Under the pieces are notes generated by a model. The model saw only the letters and a program-made list of their open reading frames with translations, searched no databases and was not told where the DNA came from. From positions 1 through 64,000 of the forward strand of contig NZ_LR594660.1 in the NCBI RefSeq assembly GCF_901827155.1: 64,000 nucleotides of DNA, in the 5' to 3' direction. The first letter of the stretch is position 1; each line of letters opens with the position of its first letter. This document shows positions 17,502 through 25,867 of the stretch, in pieces. This DNA comes from Variovorax sp. PBL-H6 (GTDB taxonomy: Bacteria > Pseudomonadota > Gammaproteobacteria > Burkholderiales > Burkholderiaceae_C). The translations under genes and the position numbers were made by a program.

Positions 17502-18383
17502 ATGGACCTCTTTGAATGGGCATTGAAAGTCTCTCGAAAACGGCTCCGCCAGAGCAGCCTGGCCGTATATCGGTCAATGTGGAACGGCTACACGACACGC
17601 CTTGCCTCGCCCGCCGCGCCGGCGGGGCCCGCAATCCCCGGCGCTGAGTCGGCCGCGCAACTCGTCGGCGCCCTCGAAGGGGCAGGGGACTACTCCGTCC
17701 GCAAGCGTGTTTACGGCCTGGTCCGGTGGACCTACGACACGCTTCAGAAGAGCGGACTTCCGCTGCGCAACGAATGCAAGGAAGTGGAAAAGCTGTTCAT
17801 GCCGGACTTCAGGCCCGAGCACGAGATGCTGGGCAGGTCCTGGGCCGACAGGATGACCGAGGAGGCGCGCGCGAGCTGCTCGGGATGGAAGAGCGTGCGG
17901 TTGGCCGCCATAGTGATGCTCCTCTGTGAAACTGCCCTCAAGAACAGCGAACTCGTCGAGCTCAGGCTCGAGAATCTCAGGGGCACGCCACCGCGGTGGC
18001 TCAACGCCGGCCACAAGGCCAAAGAGCGTGAGTTTGTCCTCAGTGCGAAGGCATCGGCGCTGATGACGGAGTGGCTCGCCGTCCGGCCCGCCGTACCGAC
18101 TGACTTCCTGTTCGTTGCCGATGCGACTGGACGGTGCATGGACCATGCGACGCTTTGGCGTCAACTGAAGCGCGTGACGCTGGCCGCGCAGGGCAGCGAG
18201 GGCGTTCGCCACTTTGGCACTGGGCTCATCCGAGCGACGAAGGCACGGGAGTTGAAGGACATGGGGACGGACGTCGCGGAGATTGCGGATTTTCTCGGCC
18301 ATATGCAGGAAGCCTCGACAGGCGAGTTGCTCGACCGAGTCCGCACCCGACGCGCGGGCAGGGAAGCCGCACCCAGCCGCTGA
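17502..18383 (+). CDS. Degenerate tyrosine-recombinase-like protein
   Basis: 293 residues from ATG 17502. The C-terminal 160 residues follow the phage-integrase fold: box I LLCETALKNSELVELRL, then RHFGTGLIRATKARELKDMG and IADFLGHMQ of box II. However, the first catalytic Arg (usually GLRxxEL) is Lys, the HxxR first His is not in place, and the nucleophile Tyr is absent (GELLDRV where IYxxV is normal). The protein is therefore probably not a recombinase but a DNA-binding derivative, perhaps acting on the inverted repeat that touches its start. Fold call moderate. Confidence 0.65.
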   Translation: MDLFEWALKVSRKRLRQSSLAVYRSMWNGYTTRLASPAAPAGPAIPGAESAAQLVGALEGAGDYSVRKRVYGLVRWTYDTLQKSGLPLRNECKEVEKLFMPDFRPEHEMLGRSWADRMTEEARASCSGWKSVRLAAIVMLLCETALKNSELVELRLENLRGTPPRWLNAGHKAKEREFVLSAKASALMTEWLAVRPAVPTDFLFVADATGRCMDHATLWRQLKRVTLAAQGSEGVRHFGTGLIRATKARELKDMGTDVAEIADFLGHMQEASTGELLDRVRTRRAGREAAPSR

Positions 18384-18394
18384 TTTCGCTCCGT

Positions 18395-18423
18395 TTTAGG
18401 CAGTTTGTCCGACTCGCTATAGG
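18395..18423 (+). promoter_or_regulatory. Putative promoter of the small gene at 18456
   Basis: TTTAGG at 18395-18400, 17-bp spacer, TATAGG at 18418-18423; start would fall near 18430. TATAG-type boxes recur upstream of many genes in this window. Confidence 0.45.
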
Positions 18424-18455
18424 AGCTAGGACAACCTGCCTCATAGGAGCAAATC

Positions 18456-18662
18456 ATGGCAAAACGCATCCCCAAGAAAGAGAACCAGCTTTTCGCAGAC
18501 CGCGCAAAGGCCGAGAACGAACGGGAGTTCTCCCTCGATGGTGACGACGAAGGCGCTGAGACCGAGAAGCTAGACCTCGCCGTTCTCCACGGACAGGGAA
18601 CCTCTTCGCGTGCAGGTCGCGGTATGGACTCGGACGAATACCGAGGCTTCGCCGGCTTCTGA
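18456..18662 (+). CDS. Small hydrophilic hypothetical protein
   Basis: 68 residues, not recognised, highly charged (KKENQLFADRAKAENERE, then an acidic DGDDEGAETEK stretch) and probably disordered. GGAG lies eight bases before ATG, a promoter lies 35 bp upstream and a strong terminator starts 14 bp after the stop, so it is a complete single-gene unit. Confidence 0.65.
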   Translation: MAKRIPKKENQLFADRAKAENEREFSLDGDDEGAETEKLDLAVLHGQGTSSRAGRGMDSDEYRGFAGF

Positions 18663-18675
18663 CCCATTCTTCCAA

Positions 18676-18703
18676 ACGCCTGCATCACAGCAGGCGTTTT
18701 TCA
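18676..18703 (+). terminator. Strong rho-independent terminator
   Basis: AACGCCTGC pairs with GCAGGCGTT, loop of six bases, followed by TTTTC. Confidence 0.88.
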
Positions 18704-18767
18704 TTGTCCGACGGCGCCCAGACGGCGAAAAAGCCTGGGGTGCCAGGCTCCTGTGCGGTGAGTTGGC

Positions 18768-19082
18768 TCAGGCCGCCAATCTGGCCAGGTCCATCACGCG
18801 GCTCTGGACGGCTGCGCCGCCGATGAACGCCACGGAAGGCAACTTACTCGTGGCCTGCACCAGGTTCCACGCAGAGCGGCCCGCCTGGGCGATGCGATAG
18901 CCGAAGTTCCCGCTTTCGCCCTGTCGCTCAACCAGGCCTTGCTCGACCAGCTTACGCAGGGTCATGGCGTGGTGACTTGAGCGGAACGCCCCCAGGTCCC
19001 GGGGCCGCCAGTAGCGCCCATCTCGCAATTGCTGCTCCAGTTCATAGAGCGTCTTCAGAAGCTCCGCTTGAGGCGTGGTCAT
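18768..19082 (-). CDS. Winged-helix-like small protein
   Basis: 104 residues from ATG 19082 (an upstream ATG at 19112 has no ribosome site). Residues 10-65 read as a winged helix: two helices, then SSHHAMTLRKLVEQGLVERQG as recognition helix plus wing start and GYRIAQAGR as the second strand. It could be a transcription regulator. No cofactor motif seen. Confidence 0.6.
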   Translation of the reverse strand: MTTPQAELLKTLYELEQQLRDGRYWRPRDLGAFRSSHHAMTLRKLVEQGLVERQGESGNFGYRIAQAGRSAWNLVQATSKLPSVAFIGGAAVQSRVMDLARLAA

Positions 19083-19123
19083 CAAACCCAGCACCTTGCA
19101 ACTCTGTCTCATCTGTTTAGGCG

Positions 19124-19152
19124 TTGAAAATGTACGTCGGCAGTGTTATAAT
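19124..19152 (+). promoter_or_regulatory. Near-consensus promoter with long leader for the gene at 19312
   Basis: TTGAAA at 19124-19129, 17-bp spacer, TATAAT at 19147-19152. The start near 19159 gives a leader of about 150 nt that contains a GC-rich hairpin at 19245-19272 (CGACC/GGTCG with ACCC/GGGT inside) and GGAG just before the ATG. Confidence 0.75.
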
Positions 19153-19311
19153 CGAGGCCGCCCGTAGCAGCACTTCACCCCTATAGCACTCCGTATTTAG
19201 GTCTGCCCATAGCGGCAGCACCCTCCGTCGCAAGTGCCATATAACGACCGACACCCTGGGAAGGGGTGGTCGCTACATCCGGTATAGGTCAACAACATTT
19301 TTGGAGCTCAC

Positions 19312-19653
19312 ATGGATTGGAAGATACTCGCGCTCATCGCCACCCCCATCCTCTTCGCCATCTTCGCCCAGGGGATTCTCGACGCGCTTCATCCCAACGA
19401 AGTCGAAGAGAAAGAATGCGAACGACGCCAGAAGAGGTCGAAATCGGTCGAGCAGATGGCTGACGCACACCCCGCAACTCCCAGCGGAGTGGTGGCGGCA
19501 ACAGGAGTGCCCGTGAACCACGCCGCCCAACTGGCTCAGAGCAATGTAGAACGTCAGAGGCGCCGCAAGCTCGAAGAGGCGCATGACTACGACGCACCAG
19601 CGGACTTCGCGATGCCAGACGACTTCGACTTGGCAGCTGCGAGGCAACTCTAA
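19312..19653 (+). CDS. Small membrane-anchored hypothetical protein
   Basis: 113 residues, not recognised. Residues 4-24 form one transmembrane helix (ILALIATPILFAIFAQGIL), followed by a charged cytoplasmic region with Arg/Lys-rich helices. GGAG seven bases before ATG. Long structured leader upstream and a strong terminator 20 bp after the stop make this a well-defined single gene that may be regulated in its leader. Confidence 0.7.
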   Translation: MDWKILALIATPILFAIFAQGILDALHPNEVEEKECERRQKRSKSVEQMADAHPATPSGVVAATGVPVNHAAQLAQSNVERQRRRKLEEAHDYDAPADFAMPDDFDLAAARQL

Positions 19654-19672
19654 CCCGGTTCCCCCTCCTTCG

Positions 19673-19709
19673 AGGCCTTCCAATGCAACTGCATTGGAAG
19701 GCCTTTTCT
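19673..19709 (+). terminator. Strong rho-independent terminator
   Basis: AGGCCTTCCAATGC pairs with GCATTGGAAGGCCT around AACT, followed by TTTCTTT. Confidence 0.9.
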
Positions 19710-19757
19710 TTGGCGATGGCGTCTCAGTCCTATTCGGGTCGACGGCTGCCCAACGGC

Positions 19758-19791
19758 AAAAAGCCCTCCGGGCAAGAGCCAGAAGGGCTTT
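19758..19791 (-). terminator. Terminator for the minus-strand gene at 19906
   Basis: Minus strand: AAAGCCCT pairs with AGGGCTTT followed by TTTG. It lies 115 bp past the stop; the interval holds no other gene I can support. Confidence 0.6.
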
Positions 19792-19905
19792 AAGAGACGA
19801 CAGAAGAGGACTAGTGCAGCCTTGCGCGCGTTGAACTCAGCGCTGCGACCAACGGAACAGGGCCAGGCGAAACCGGAGCCTGAACGGGGCTCTCTTGCCC
19901 AACGT

Positions 19906-20205
19906 TCATGGCCACACCGCGTAAACAATGCCAACCGCGAGGGCTGCGGAGAGCGCACTGATAGACGCCAAGTGGTTGTAGTACGACCCCATCGCCTTGC
20001 GTTTGGAATAGTCTTCACGCCGCGGGGCAAGCGTGAAATGGGTGACCACCGTTTCCAGGCTCGAAGCAGCCGCCGCCATCACGATGCACATCCAGCTCGT
20101 CGGCTCTATGCCAATGGCGAATGCCGCCGCAACGATGATGGCAAGGGGTACGGCCGTCTTGATGGCTGCGTCTGCCCCACTGGGGGCTTTAAGAGTGGTT
20201 GTCAT
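19906..20205 (-). CDS. Small integral membrane hypothetical protein
   Basis: 99 residues, not recognised. Three hydrophobic segments (about 18-33, 36-52 and 78-96) separated by a basic loop PRREDYSKRKAMG. GAGG eight bases before the ATG. Stands alone between two + strand units. Confidence 0.6.
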   Translation of the reverse strand: MTTTLKAPSGADAAIKTAVPLAIIVAAAFAIGIEPTSWMCIVMAAAASSLETVVTHFTLAPRREDYSKRKAMGSYYNHLASISALSAALAVGIVYAVWP

Positions 20206-20399
20206 TCTCGGGTCCTCGTCTTACCGAAACTCCTTTCGAACTGCGTCCTGGGCAGGGCAGTATGCTCGGCCATTATAGGCCCTTTTAGGGAGCCGGGTCA
20301 ATACCTAAATCGACAGAAGCGTTATAGCTCGACGCGGCTGGGGCGAGGACTAAAAGGCCTGGCTAGATTTGCCATTAACCTGAACCTCTCAGCCATCAA

Positions 20400-20753
20400 A
20401 TGCCCATGACCCCAGTCAAATTCCCGCCCGTCTACCTGCTCGAAATCCTCAGCAGCCCCGGTGGCGGTACCGACGAGTGCGACAACTTCGGGAAACTGGA
20501 ACTGGCCGTGCAGCGAGCGGTCGACGCTCTCAGCGAGGCTTCCGGGCCGATTGAGGTCGATGTCTCGTTGGATGTGAGCGATGAAATCGAGGGCATCAGC
20601 TTTCTGAACGAGGAGCAAGAAGTTCTTGCTCTCATCTCGGTCTACCACCTCGACCGCGACACAGGCGAAGCAACGGACCCCGCCATTGCGATGGCCTGCC
20701 GTGGCGACAAGAACGCTCTGCAGTCCGCCATGAATCGCATCGTCCGAGCCTGA
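20400..20753 (+). CDS. Hypothetical protein in operon with secA
   Basis: 117 residues, not recognised; acidic, with an alternating helix-strand pattern (LELAVQRAVDALSEA, IEVDVSLDVSDEIEG, EQEVLALISVYHLD). ATG 20400 or 20406; neither has a clear ribosome site. The stop is two bases before the secA ATG, so the two are co-transcribed and probably coupled. Confidence 0.65.
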   Translation: MPMTPVKFPPVYLLEILSSPGGGTDECDNFGKLELAVQRAVDALSEASGPIEVDVSLDVSDEIEGISFLNEEQEVLALISVYHLDRDTGEATDPAIAMACRGDKNALQSAMNRIVRA

Positions 20754-20755
20754 AC

Positions 20756-23320
20756 ATGGACTTCTCGAGTCTGTATACGCGAGTGCGCTCGCAGTCCGCG
20801 CTCAACCGCTTCACGGCAGACGCCAAGCGCATTTCCGAGGGGGAGTCATCTCTCACTTCCCTGCCCGCAGAGGAGCTCAAGGCGCGGTTCCTGGCCCTGC
20901 GCGACCTTCCCGAGCCCAAGCGCACTGTGCCCGGGTTCGCGCTCGCGCGAGAAGCCGCACGCCGCGCGCTGGGTTTGCGGCCGTTCGACGTCCAACTGAT
21001 TGGGGGCTTGGCCCTTTTGCAAGGCAAGCTTGCTGAAATGCGCACGGGTGAGGGGAAGACCCTCACACTCGTGGCGCCCGCGGCACTGCTTGCCCTGCAG
21101 GGCAAAGGCGTCCATGTCGTGACTGCGAACAGCTATCTGGCCCGCCGGGATGCGGAACTGATGCGTCCAGTCTTCGAAGCCCTGGGCCTTTCTGTAGCGT
21201 TCATCGAGACCTCGCAGACGTCGGCTGCGAAGCGGGAAGCCTATGCAGCGGACGTCACGTACGGGGTGGGCTTTGAGTTCGGCTTCGACTACCTTCGCGA
21301 CAACATGGTGAGCGACGCCGGTGACAAGGTACAACGCCCGCTGTCGTTTGCTATCGTGGACGAAGTCGACTCGGTTCTCATCGACGAGGCACGAACGCCG
21401 CTCATCATTTCCGGCTCGGGAGACTCGCAGGATGCCATCGTTCGCGCGCTCAACCTGACCGCTCGCCAGCTCAAGAGCGGCGTCGACTACGTGGTGGACC
21501 CCAAGGAGCGCAACGCCACGCTCACCGAGCGCGGCTACGACGAGGCCGAAGCGAGCCTTGCGAAGCAAGGCATCATCGCGGGCCAAGGCGAGCTCTACGC
21601 TGCCCACAACCTGCACATTGCGCGTCGCCTGCATTCCGCTGTGCGCGCCCATGGCGTGTACCGCCTTGACCGAGACTACGTCGTCTCTGCCGGTGAGGTG
21701 GTCCTGGTCGACCAGGGGACCGGTCGAAAGATGCCGGGCCGTCGCTTGGAGGATGGGCTGCACGAAGCAATTGAGGCGAAGGAAGGGCTGGAAATCCACG
21801 CTGGTTCCGTCACGCGTGCGACTATCACGTATCAGAGCTTTTTCGGCCTCTACGAGCGCCTGGCCGGCTTGACCGGCACCGCGCTCACGGAAGCTGAGGA
21901 GTTCACCGAGTTTTACGGCCTCGAGACCGTGGTCGTTCCTACCAACCGACCTGTGGCCCGCATTCTCAAGGAGGACCTGGTCTACCTTGGGAAGTCTGCC
22001 AAGTTCGTCGCTGTGGCGGACGAAATTGTTCGCAGGCAAGCGTCAGGCCAGCCCGTGCTTGCGGGGTGCGCGTCCGTTCGCGACGCGGAAGTGCTCAGCC
22101 GCCTGCTTGAGAGCAAAGGCGTGGTGCACGAAGTGCTCACGGCGAAGCACCTCGAGCGAGAGGCCCACATCATCGCCCAAGCCGGGCGTCCTGGCGCCGT
22201 TACGGTAGCGACGAACATGGCCGGGCGGGGAACCGACATCATCCTGGGTGGCGAAAAGCCATCAGAGGGCGACTTCACTGACCCTGCGGCCTACGCACAC
22301 GGTAAGGCGCAGTGGGAGTCCGCCCGTGCTGCCGTTCTTGCAGCGGGCGGCCTGTTCGTCCTCGGTACCGAGCGCTCAGGCATCCGCCGGGTGGACAACC
22401 AACTGGCCGGCCGCTCCGGGCGCCAGGGCGACCCTGGCGAGGTTCAGTTCTTCCTGAGCTTGGAAGACGAGCTCCTGCGGGTGTTCGGGCAGTCCAGGCA
22501 GCTGAAAGTCGTCGCCAAGCTCATCGACGGCGCCGGCGGCGTCCTTAGCGGCAAAACCATCGCGAAGCTTGTGACTACCGCGCAGCGAAGCCTTGAAGGG
22601 CAGGGCTTCGAGGCTCGCCGGAATGTCATGAAGTACGACAGCTCGATGTCGGAACAACGCAAGGCCGTTTACGCCCTCCGTGACAGCCTGCTCGCTGACG
22701 GCGTCATGGAGTACTGCGAGGCAGCGGTTGACGCGGCTGTCGCCAATTGGGCAAACGTTCGGCTTGGCGTGCACGACATGCCTGAGCAGTGGGACCTGCC
22801 CGCGCTAAAGCGCGAACTGGAAGCTGATTTCAACATCCAGCCCGGCCTGGTCGGCTGGGTTCACAGCGAGGACCTGGGTCGCGACGAGGTGGTCGAGCGC
22901 ATCCGCGCCGCTGTCCAGGCACGGCTCGCAGCCAACCCGCTCGACACCGCCGCGCGCCGCCGGCTGGTACTCAGGGTGCTGACAGACCTCTGGACCGAGC
23001 ACCTGACTGCACTTGACGAGCTGCGCCAAGCTGTTTCTCTTAAGGGCGCGACCGGACAGAACCCGCTCTTCCAGTTTCACAACGACGCGTTCGCGCTTTT
23101 CAAGTCGTTCGAGGAAGCGCTCTGCGCAGAAATCTCGCGGCAACTTCTTTCCTCGGCCCTGCAAGAGGAGCGCGAGGCGAAATCTGCGGACGCCGACGAG
23201 CAGGCTCGCAAGGCCGCCCGGGTAGCCGTGGAGCTCGAGCAACGGTGGGTCAAGCGCAATGAACCCTGCCCCTGCGGCTCGGGAAAGCGCTTTAAGCACT
23301 GCCACGGAAAACTGCGGTAA
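20756..23320 (+). CDS. secA: SecA preprotein translocase ATPase
   Basis: Motor that pushes unfolded preproteins through SecYEG. 854 residues, slightly short of the 901-residue enterobacterial form. Walker A MRTGEGKTL near 95, DEAD-type Walker B IVDEVDSVLIDEARTPLIISG near 198-217, the NBD2 motifs TNMAGRGTDI and QLAGRSGRQGDPG near 488-555, and the C-terminal SEC-C zinc motif NEPCPCGSGKRFKHCHG. All key motifs are intact, so it is likely active. A plasmid-encoded SecA is unusual; it may be a second SecA for plasmid-specific exported proteins, of which this window has many. The IR AGCGGCCCGC (23320-23329) and its inverse at 23369-23378 follow the stop. Confidence 0.95.
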   Translation: MDFSSLYTRVRSQSALNRFTADAKRISEGESSLTSLPAEELKARFLALRDLPEPKRTVPGFALAREAARRALGLRPFDVQLIGGLALLQGKLAEMRTGEGKTLTLVAPAALLALQGKGVHVVTANSYLARRDAELMRPVFEALGLSVAFIETSQTSAAKREAYAADVTYGVGFEFGFDYLRDNMVSDAGDKVQRPLSFAIVDEVDSVLIDEARTPLIISGSGDSQDAIVRALNLTARQLKSGVDYVVDPKERNATLTERGYDEAEASLAKQGIIAGQGELYAAHNLHIARRLHSAVRAHGVYRLDRDYVVSAGEVVLVDQGTGRKMPGRRLEDGLHEAIEAKEGLEIHAGSVTRATITYQSFFGLYERLAGLTGTALTEAEEFTEFYGLETVVVPTNRPVARILKEDLVYLGKSAKFVAVADEIVRRQASGQPVLAGCASVRDAEVLSRLLESKGVVHEVLTAKHLEREAHIIAQAGRPGAVTVATNMAGRGTDIILGGEKPSEGDFTDPAAYAHGKAQWESARAAVLAAGGLFVLGTERSGIRRVDNQLAGRSGRQGDPGEVQFFLSLEDELLRVFGQSRQLKVVAKLIDGAGGVLSGKTIAKLVTTAQRSLEGQGFEARRNVMKYDSSMSEQRKAVYALRDSLLADGVMEYCEAAVDAAVANWANVRLGVHDMPEQWDLPALKRELEADFNIQPGLVGWVHSEDLGRDEVVERIRAAVQARLAANPLDTAARRRLVLRVLTDLWTEHLTALDELRQAVSLKGATGQNPLFQFHNDAFALFKSFEEALCAEISRQLLSSALQEEREAKSADADEQARKAARVAVELEQRWVKRNEPCPCGSGKRFKHCHGKLR

Positions 23321-23378
23321 GCGGCCCGCCTTGCCCGACGAGCCACGACAGCCTCTCCGATGACACCTGCGGGCCGCT
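23320..23378. repeat. Perfect 10-bp inverted repeat downstream of secA
   Basis: AGCGGCCCGC at 23320-23329 and GCGGGCCGCT at 23369-23378, loop of 39 bp, no T-run. Possible transcript-end structure. Confidence 0.5.
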
Positions 23379-23544
23379 AAAGGCGCGCAGCGTGCTTTAG
23401 GGCCGTCGCGCGCCCCTCGAATTTCCTCTAAGTTATTGTCGCGCAACGGAAATTTGCTTGAACGAACGTTGGAGAAATTTCTGGGGAGCGTTGGGAGGTC
23501 CGGTCGCTAGACAGGTCAGAACTACTTTTCTGAGGTCAAACCAC

Positions 23545-24513
23545 ATGCTAACAATCGCAGTTTCCAGTCGCGCCCTCTTTCACATCGAAGATGGCGATGA
23601 AATCTTCCAGACCCAGGGCCAAAAGGCCTTCGACGAGTACATGCGCTCCAAGGCTGACGTCCCACTTCGTCGGGGAACGGCCTTCCCGCTCATTCGCAAG
23701 CTGCTCACTCTGAATCGGCCCGGTGCCAAGCGCTTGGTCGATGTGGTCATGCTGTCGCGCAACAGCCCGGTCGCCGGGGTGCGCATAGCGAACAGCATCG
23801 TTCACCACGGCCTTGACATCAAGGGCGCGGTGTTCACCAAGGGTTCGGACCGCTTCCGCTTCGCTGCCGGCATGGGCGTCCAGCTTTTTCTGTCTGCAAA
23901 TTCAGCGGACGTGCAGAACGCCATCGCCAATGGCATCGCCGCGGCAACCATGCTTCCAAGCGAACGAGACGACGACGCCAGCGACGACGACATCCGCATC
24001 GCTTTCGACGGCGACAGCGTGTTGTTCAGTTCCGAAGGGGATGAGTGCTACCGCGAGCACGGTCTGGAGGTCTTCCATCAGACCGAGCACCAGAAGGCCG
24101 CTATTCCGCTGGGCGCTGGCCCCTTCAAGCTTGTCCTGGAGGAACTGCATCGGATTCAACACGAGTTCCCCGTGAACGAGTGCCCTCTGAAACTTGCCCT
24201 TGTGACCGCGCGCGCAATTCCAAGTCACGGTCGCGTCATGACAACGCTCGACTCCTGGGGCGTTGTGCTCGACGTGGCCACCTTCGCGAACGGTGCCCCG
24301 AAAGGCCCCATTCTGAAGGCGTTCGGTGCCGACATGTTCTTTGACGACGCTTCGAAGAATATCGACAGCGCACGAAGCAGCGATGTGACCTCCGGCCATG
24401 TTCCTTACGGTACCGGGCACGGAATCACAGAGCCGCTCCTCACGCGCGGGGACGTCCCCAGTGCCTCCCGCAGGTCCGCTGCGGCGGGCGTTCAAGAGGC
24501 TTGTGCCGCCTAG
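23545..24513 (+). CDS. 5'-nucleotidase, cytosolic NT5C1-like family
   Basis: Predicted to dephosphorylate nucleoside 5'-monophosphates. 322 residues from ATG 23545 (GAGG upstream; the longer frame from 23458 is not needed). HAD-like motifs: IAVSSRALFHIEDG at the N-terminus, VVMLSRNSPVAGVRIANSI, IAFDGDSVLFSSEGDE as the Asp-x-Asp nucleophile loop, CPLKLALVTARA and FGADMFFDDASKN near the C-terminus. Family resemblance is good. Together with ThyA and the deaminase-like protein it points to nucleotide pool control. Followed by a terminator. Confidence 0.75.
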   Translation: MLTIAVSSRALFHIEDGDEIFQTQGQKAFDEYMRSKADVPLRRGTAFPLIRKLLTLNRPGAKRLVDVVMLSRNSPVAGVRIANSIVHHGLDIKGAVFTKGSDRFRFAAGMGVQLFLSANSADVQNAIANGIAAATMLPSERDDDASDDDIRIAFDGDSVLFSSEGDECYREHGLEVFHQTEHQKAAIPLGAGPFKLVLEELHRIQHEFPVNECPLKLALVTARAIPSHGRVMTTLDSWGVVLDVATFANGAPKGPILKAFGADMFFDDASKNIDSARSSDVTSGHVPYGTGHGITEPLLTRGDVPSASRRSAAAGVQEACAA

Positions 24514-24534
24514 TCTGCTCATTCGAGACGCCGC

Positions 24535-24561
24535 CACTTCATGTGTCGGCGTCTCTTTCTT
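24535..24561 (+). terminator. Rho-independent terminator after the 5'-nucleotidase
   Basis: GAGACGCCG pairs with CGGCGTCTC followed by TTTCTTT. Confidence 0.85.
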
Positions 24562-24593
24562 TCTCTGCGCTAAAGGGCAGGGCTATAAGGCTC

Positions 24594-25163
24594 ATGAGCA
24601 ACCCGACCGCCTGGCTGTGCCCCCTTGAGCTCGAACTCCGCCCTACGGCGGATGCCGAGTCCTTCCGAAGCATGCCCCCTGGCGTCACCGGGCTCCCGAT
24701 TGGCAGCCACCCGGGCGCCTTCGGCGTGGTGCGGCGTAACCATATCCACGAGGGCGTCGACCTCTATACCGAGGAGGGCTGCCCTGTGCTAGCCGTTGAG
24801 GAAGGTCTCGTGGTCGGCGTGATGCCGTTCACGGGCCCGGGCGCGGGCCTGCCTTGGTGGCGAGACACCAAGGCCGTACTGGTCGAAGGCCGGTCAGGCG
24901 TCGTCGCCTACGGGGAGGTTTCTCCTCTGGTCTCTTGCGGAGACCGTGTCCAACCTGGGGAGGTTGTGGCGCGGGTCGTGCGAGTTCTTCGCCAAGACAA
25001 GGGGCGGCCGACGTCCATGCTTCACATTGAACTCCACGAGCCTGGCGCGCGGCAGTGCCCAGCCTGGCTCAGCTCGGATACGCGTCCGCACACCCTGCGC
25101 GACCCGACGCCTTACCTGCTCGAGGCGTCTCACCGCCTCTACCGGCTCCCGCGGAAAAGCTAA
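24594..25163 (+). CDS. M23-like (LytM) peptidase domain protein without signal peptide
   Basis: 189 residues from ATG 24594, directly after a TATAAGG box. The zinc-peptidase core is visible: HIHEGVDLY (His and Asp ligands), ALAVEEGLVVGV, GDRVQPGEVVARV and LHIELHEPG (HxH). M23 enzymes cut peptidoglycan cross-bridges. No signal peptide or membrane helix is seen, which is odd for a wall enzyme; it could be a cytoplasmic orphan or exported by another route. Precedes the exported BACON-like gene by 20 bases. Confidence 0.7.
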   Translation: MSNPTAWLCPLELELRPTADAESFRSMPPGVTGLPIGSHPGAFGVVRRNHIHEGVDLYTEEGCPVLAVEEGLVVGVMPFTGPGAGLPWWRDTKAVLVEGRSGVVAYGEVSPLVSCGDRVQPGEVVARVVRVLRQDKGRPTSMLHIELHEPGARQCPAWLSSDTRPHTLRDPTPYLLEASHRLYRLPRKS

Positions 25164-25183
25164 ATCCGGCGGCTACACGCCGG

Positions 25184-25867
25184 ATGACCCTTTTGCCGAG
25201 ATACCTCGCCGCCACGCTGGTAGCCCTGGCCTGCACAGGTGGTGCACTTGCCGCCGAGGTTGAGCGGAATCCGTTCAACCCCTCGCCATCCGCGAATACA
25301 CCGCAGTCCGAGTCGCAGGCTCCAGCCGGTAAAGGCACGCTACCTCAGGGCCTTCCAGCTTTGCGCCTGCCGCCCCCAATCCCCACGGTCGAGGGGCGAG
25401 CGGTACTGCCTCCCGTTTTGCCTCCCTCGCTTCCTCCTCCGCCGCTACCAACTGCCAATGCGGCCCCGGCTGGTGCCGACCAACCGTCGCCAGGCAGTGG
25501 CTCGCGCCGCGTGTTCCTGAATCAACAGGAACTTCAGGCCCAGCGCAGCCAGTGCGACATCTCGCGCAAGGCGAGCGGCACGGAGGCTGTTTCCCCTGCC
25601 GGCGGCACGGTGACGCTGCGCTATGTCGTGAGCAATGGCCGGGTATGCCTTTCAGGCGCAGCTTCCGACTCGACCTGGGCCAACGTGAGCCGCGCTGACG
25701 AGAGCCAGGCGTCCGTGGTCATCGAACCCAACGACAGCGCTACGCCTCGCGAAACCACGGTCACCGTCGTCTCCCGCAATGGTCGTAGTGCCGCTTTTCG
25801 GATTTCTCAACCCGCCGGCAACGGCTTCCGCGCAATCGAGCCGCAACGCACGGCTACCTCGCCATGA
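25184..25867 (+). CDS. Exported Pro-rich protein with BACON-like domain
   Basis: 227 residues from ATG 25184; the frame is open upstream but that part reads as noise. Signal peptide at 1-20 (ATLVALACTGGALAA). A Pro/Ala-rich linker (about 40-110) leads to an immunoglobulin-like beta domain with CLSGAASDSTWANVSR, SVVIEPNDSATPRETTVTV and AFRISQPAG, the strand pattern of BACON domains. Two Cys (in QCDIS and RVCLSG) could form a disulfide. Function unknown; periplasmic or surface. Its last four bases ATGA overlap the next gene. Confidence 0.65.
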   Translation: MTLLPRYLAATLVALACTGGALAAEVERNPFNPSPSANTPQSESQAPAGKGTLPQGLPALRLPPPIPTVEGRAVLPPVLPPSLPPPPLPTANAAPAGADQPSPGSGSRRVFLNQQELQAQRSQCDISRKASGTEAVSPAGGTVTLRYVVSNGRVCLSGAASDSTWANVSRADESQASVVIEPNDSATPRETTVTVVSRNGRSAAFRISQPAGNGFRAIEPQRTATSP

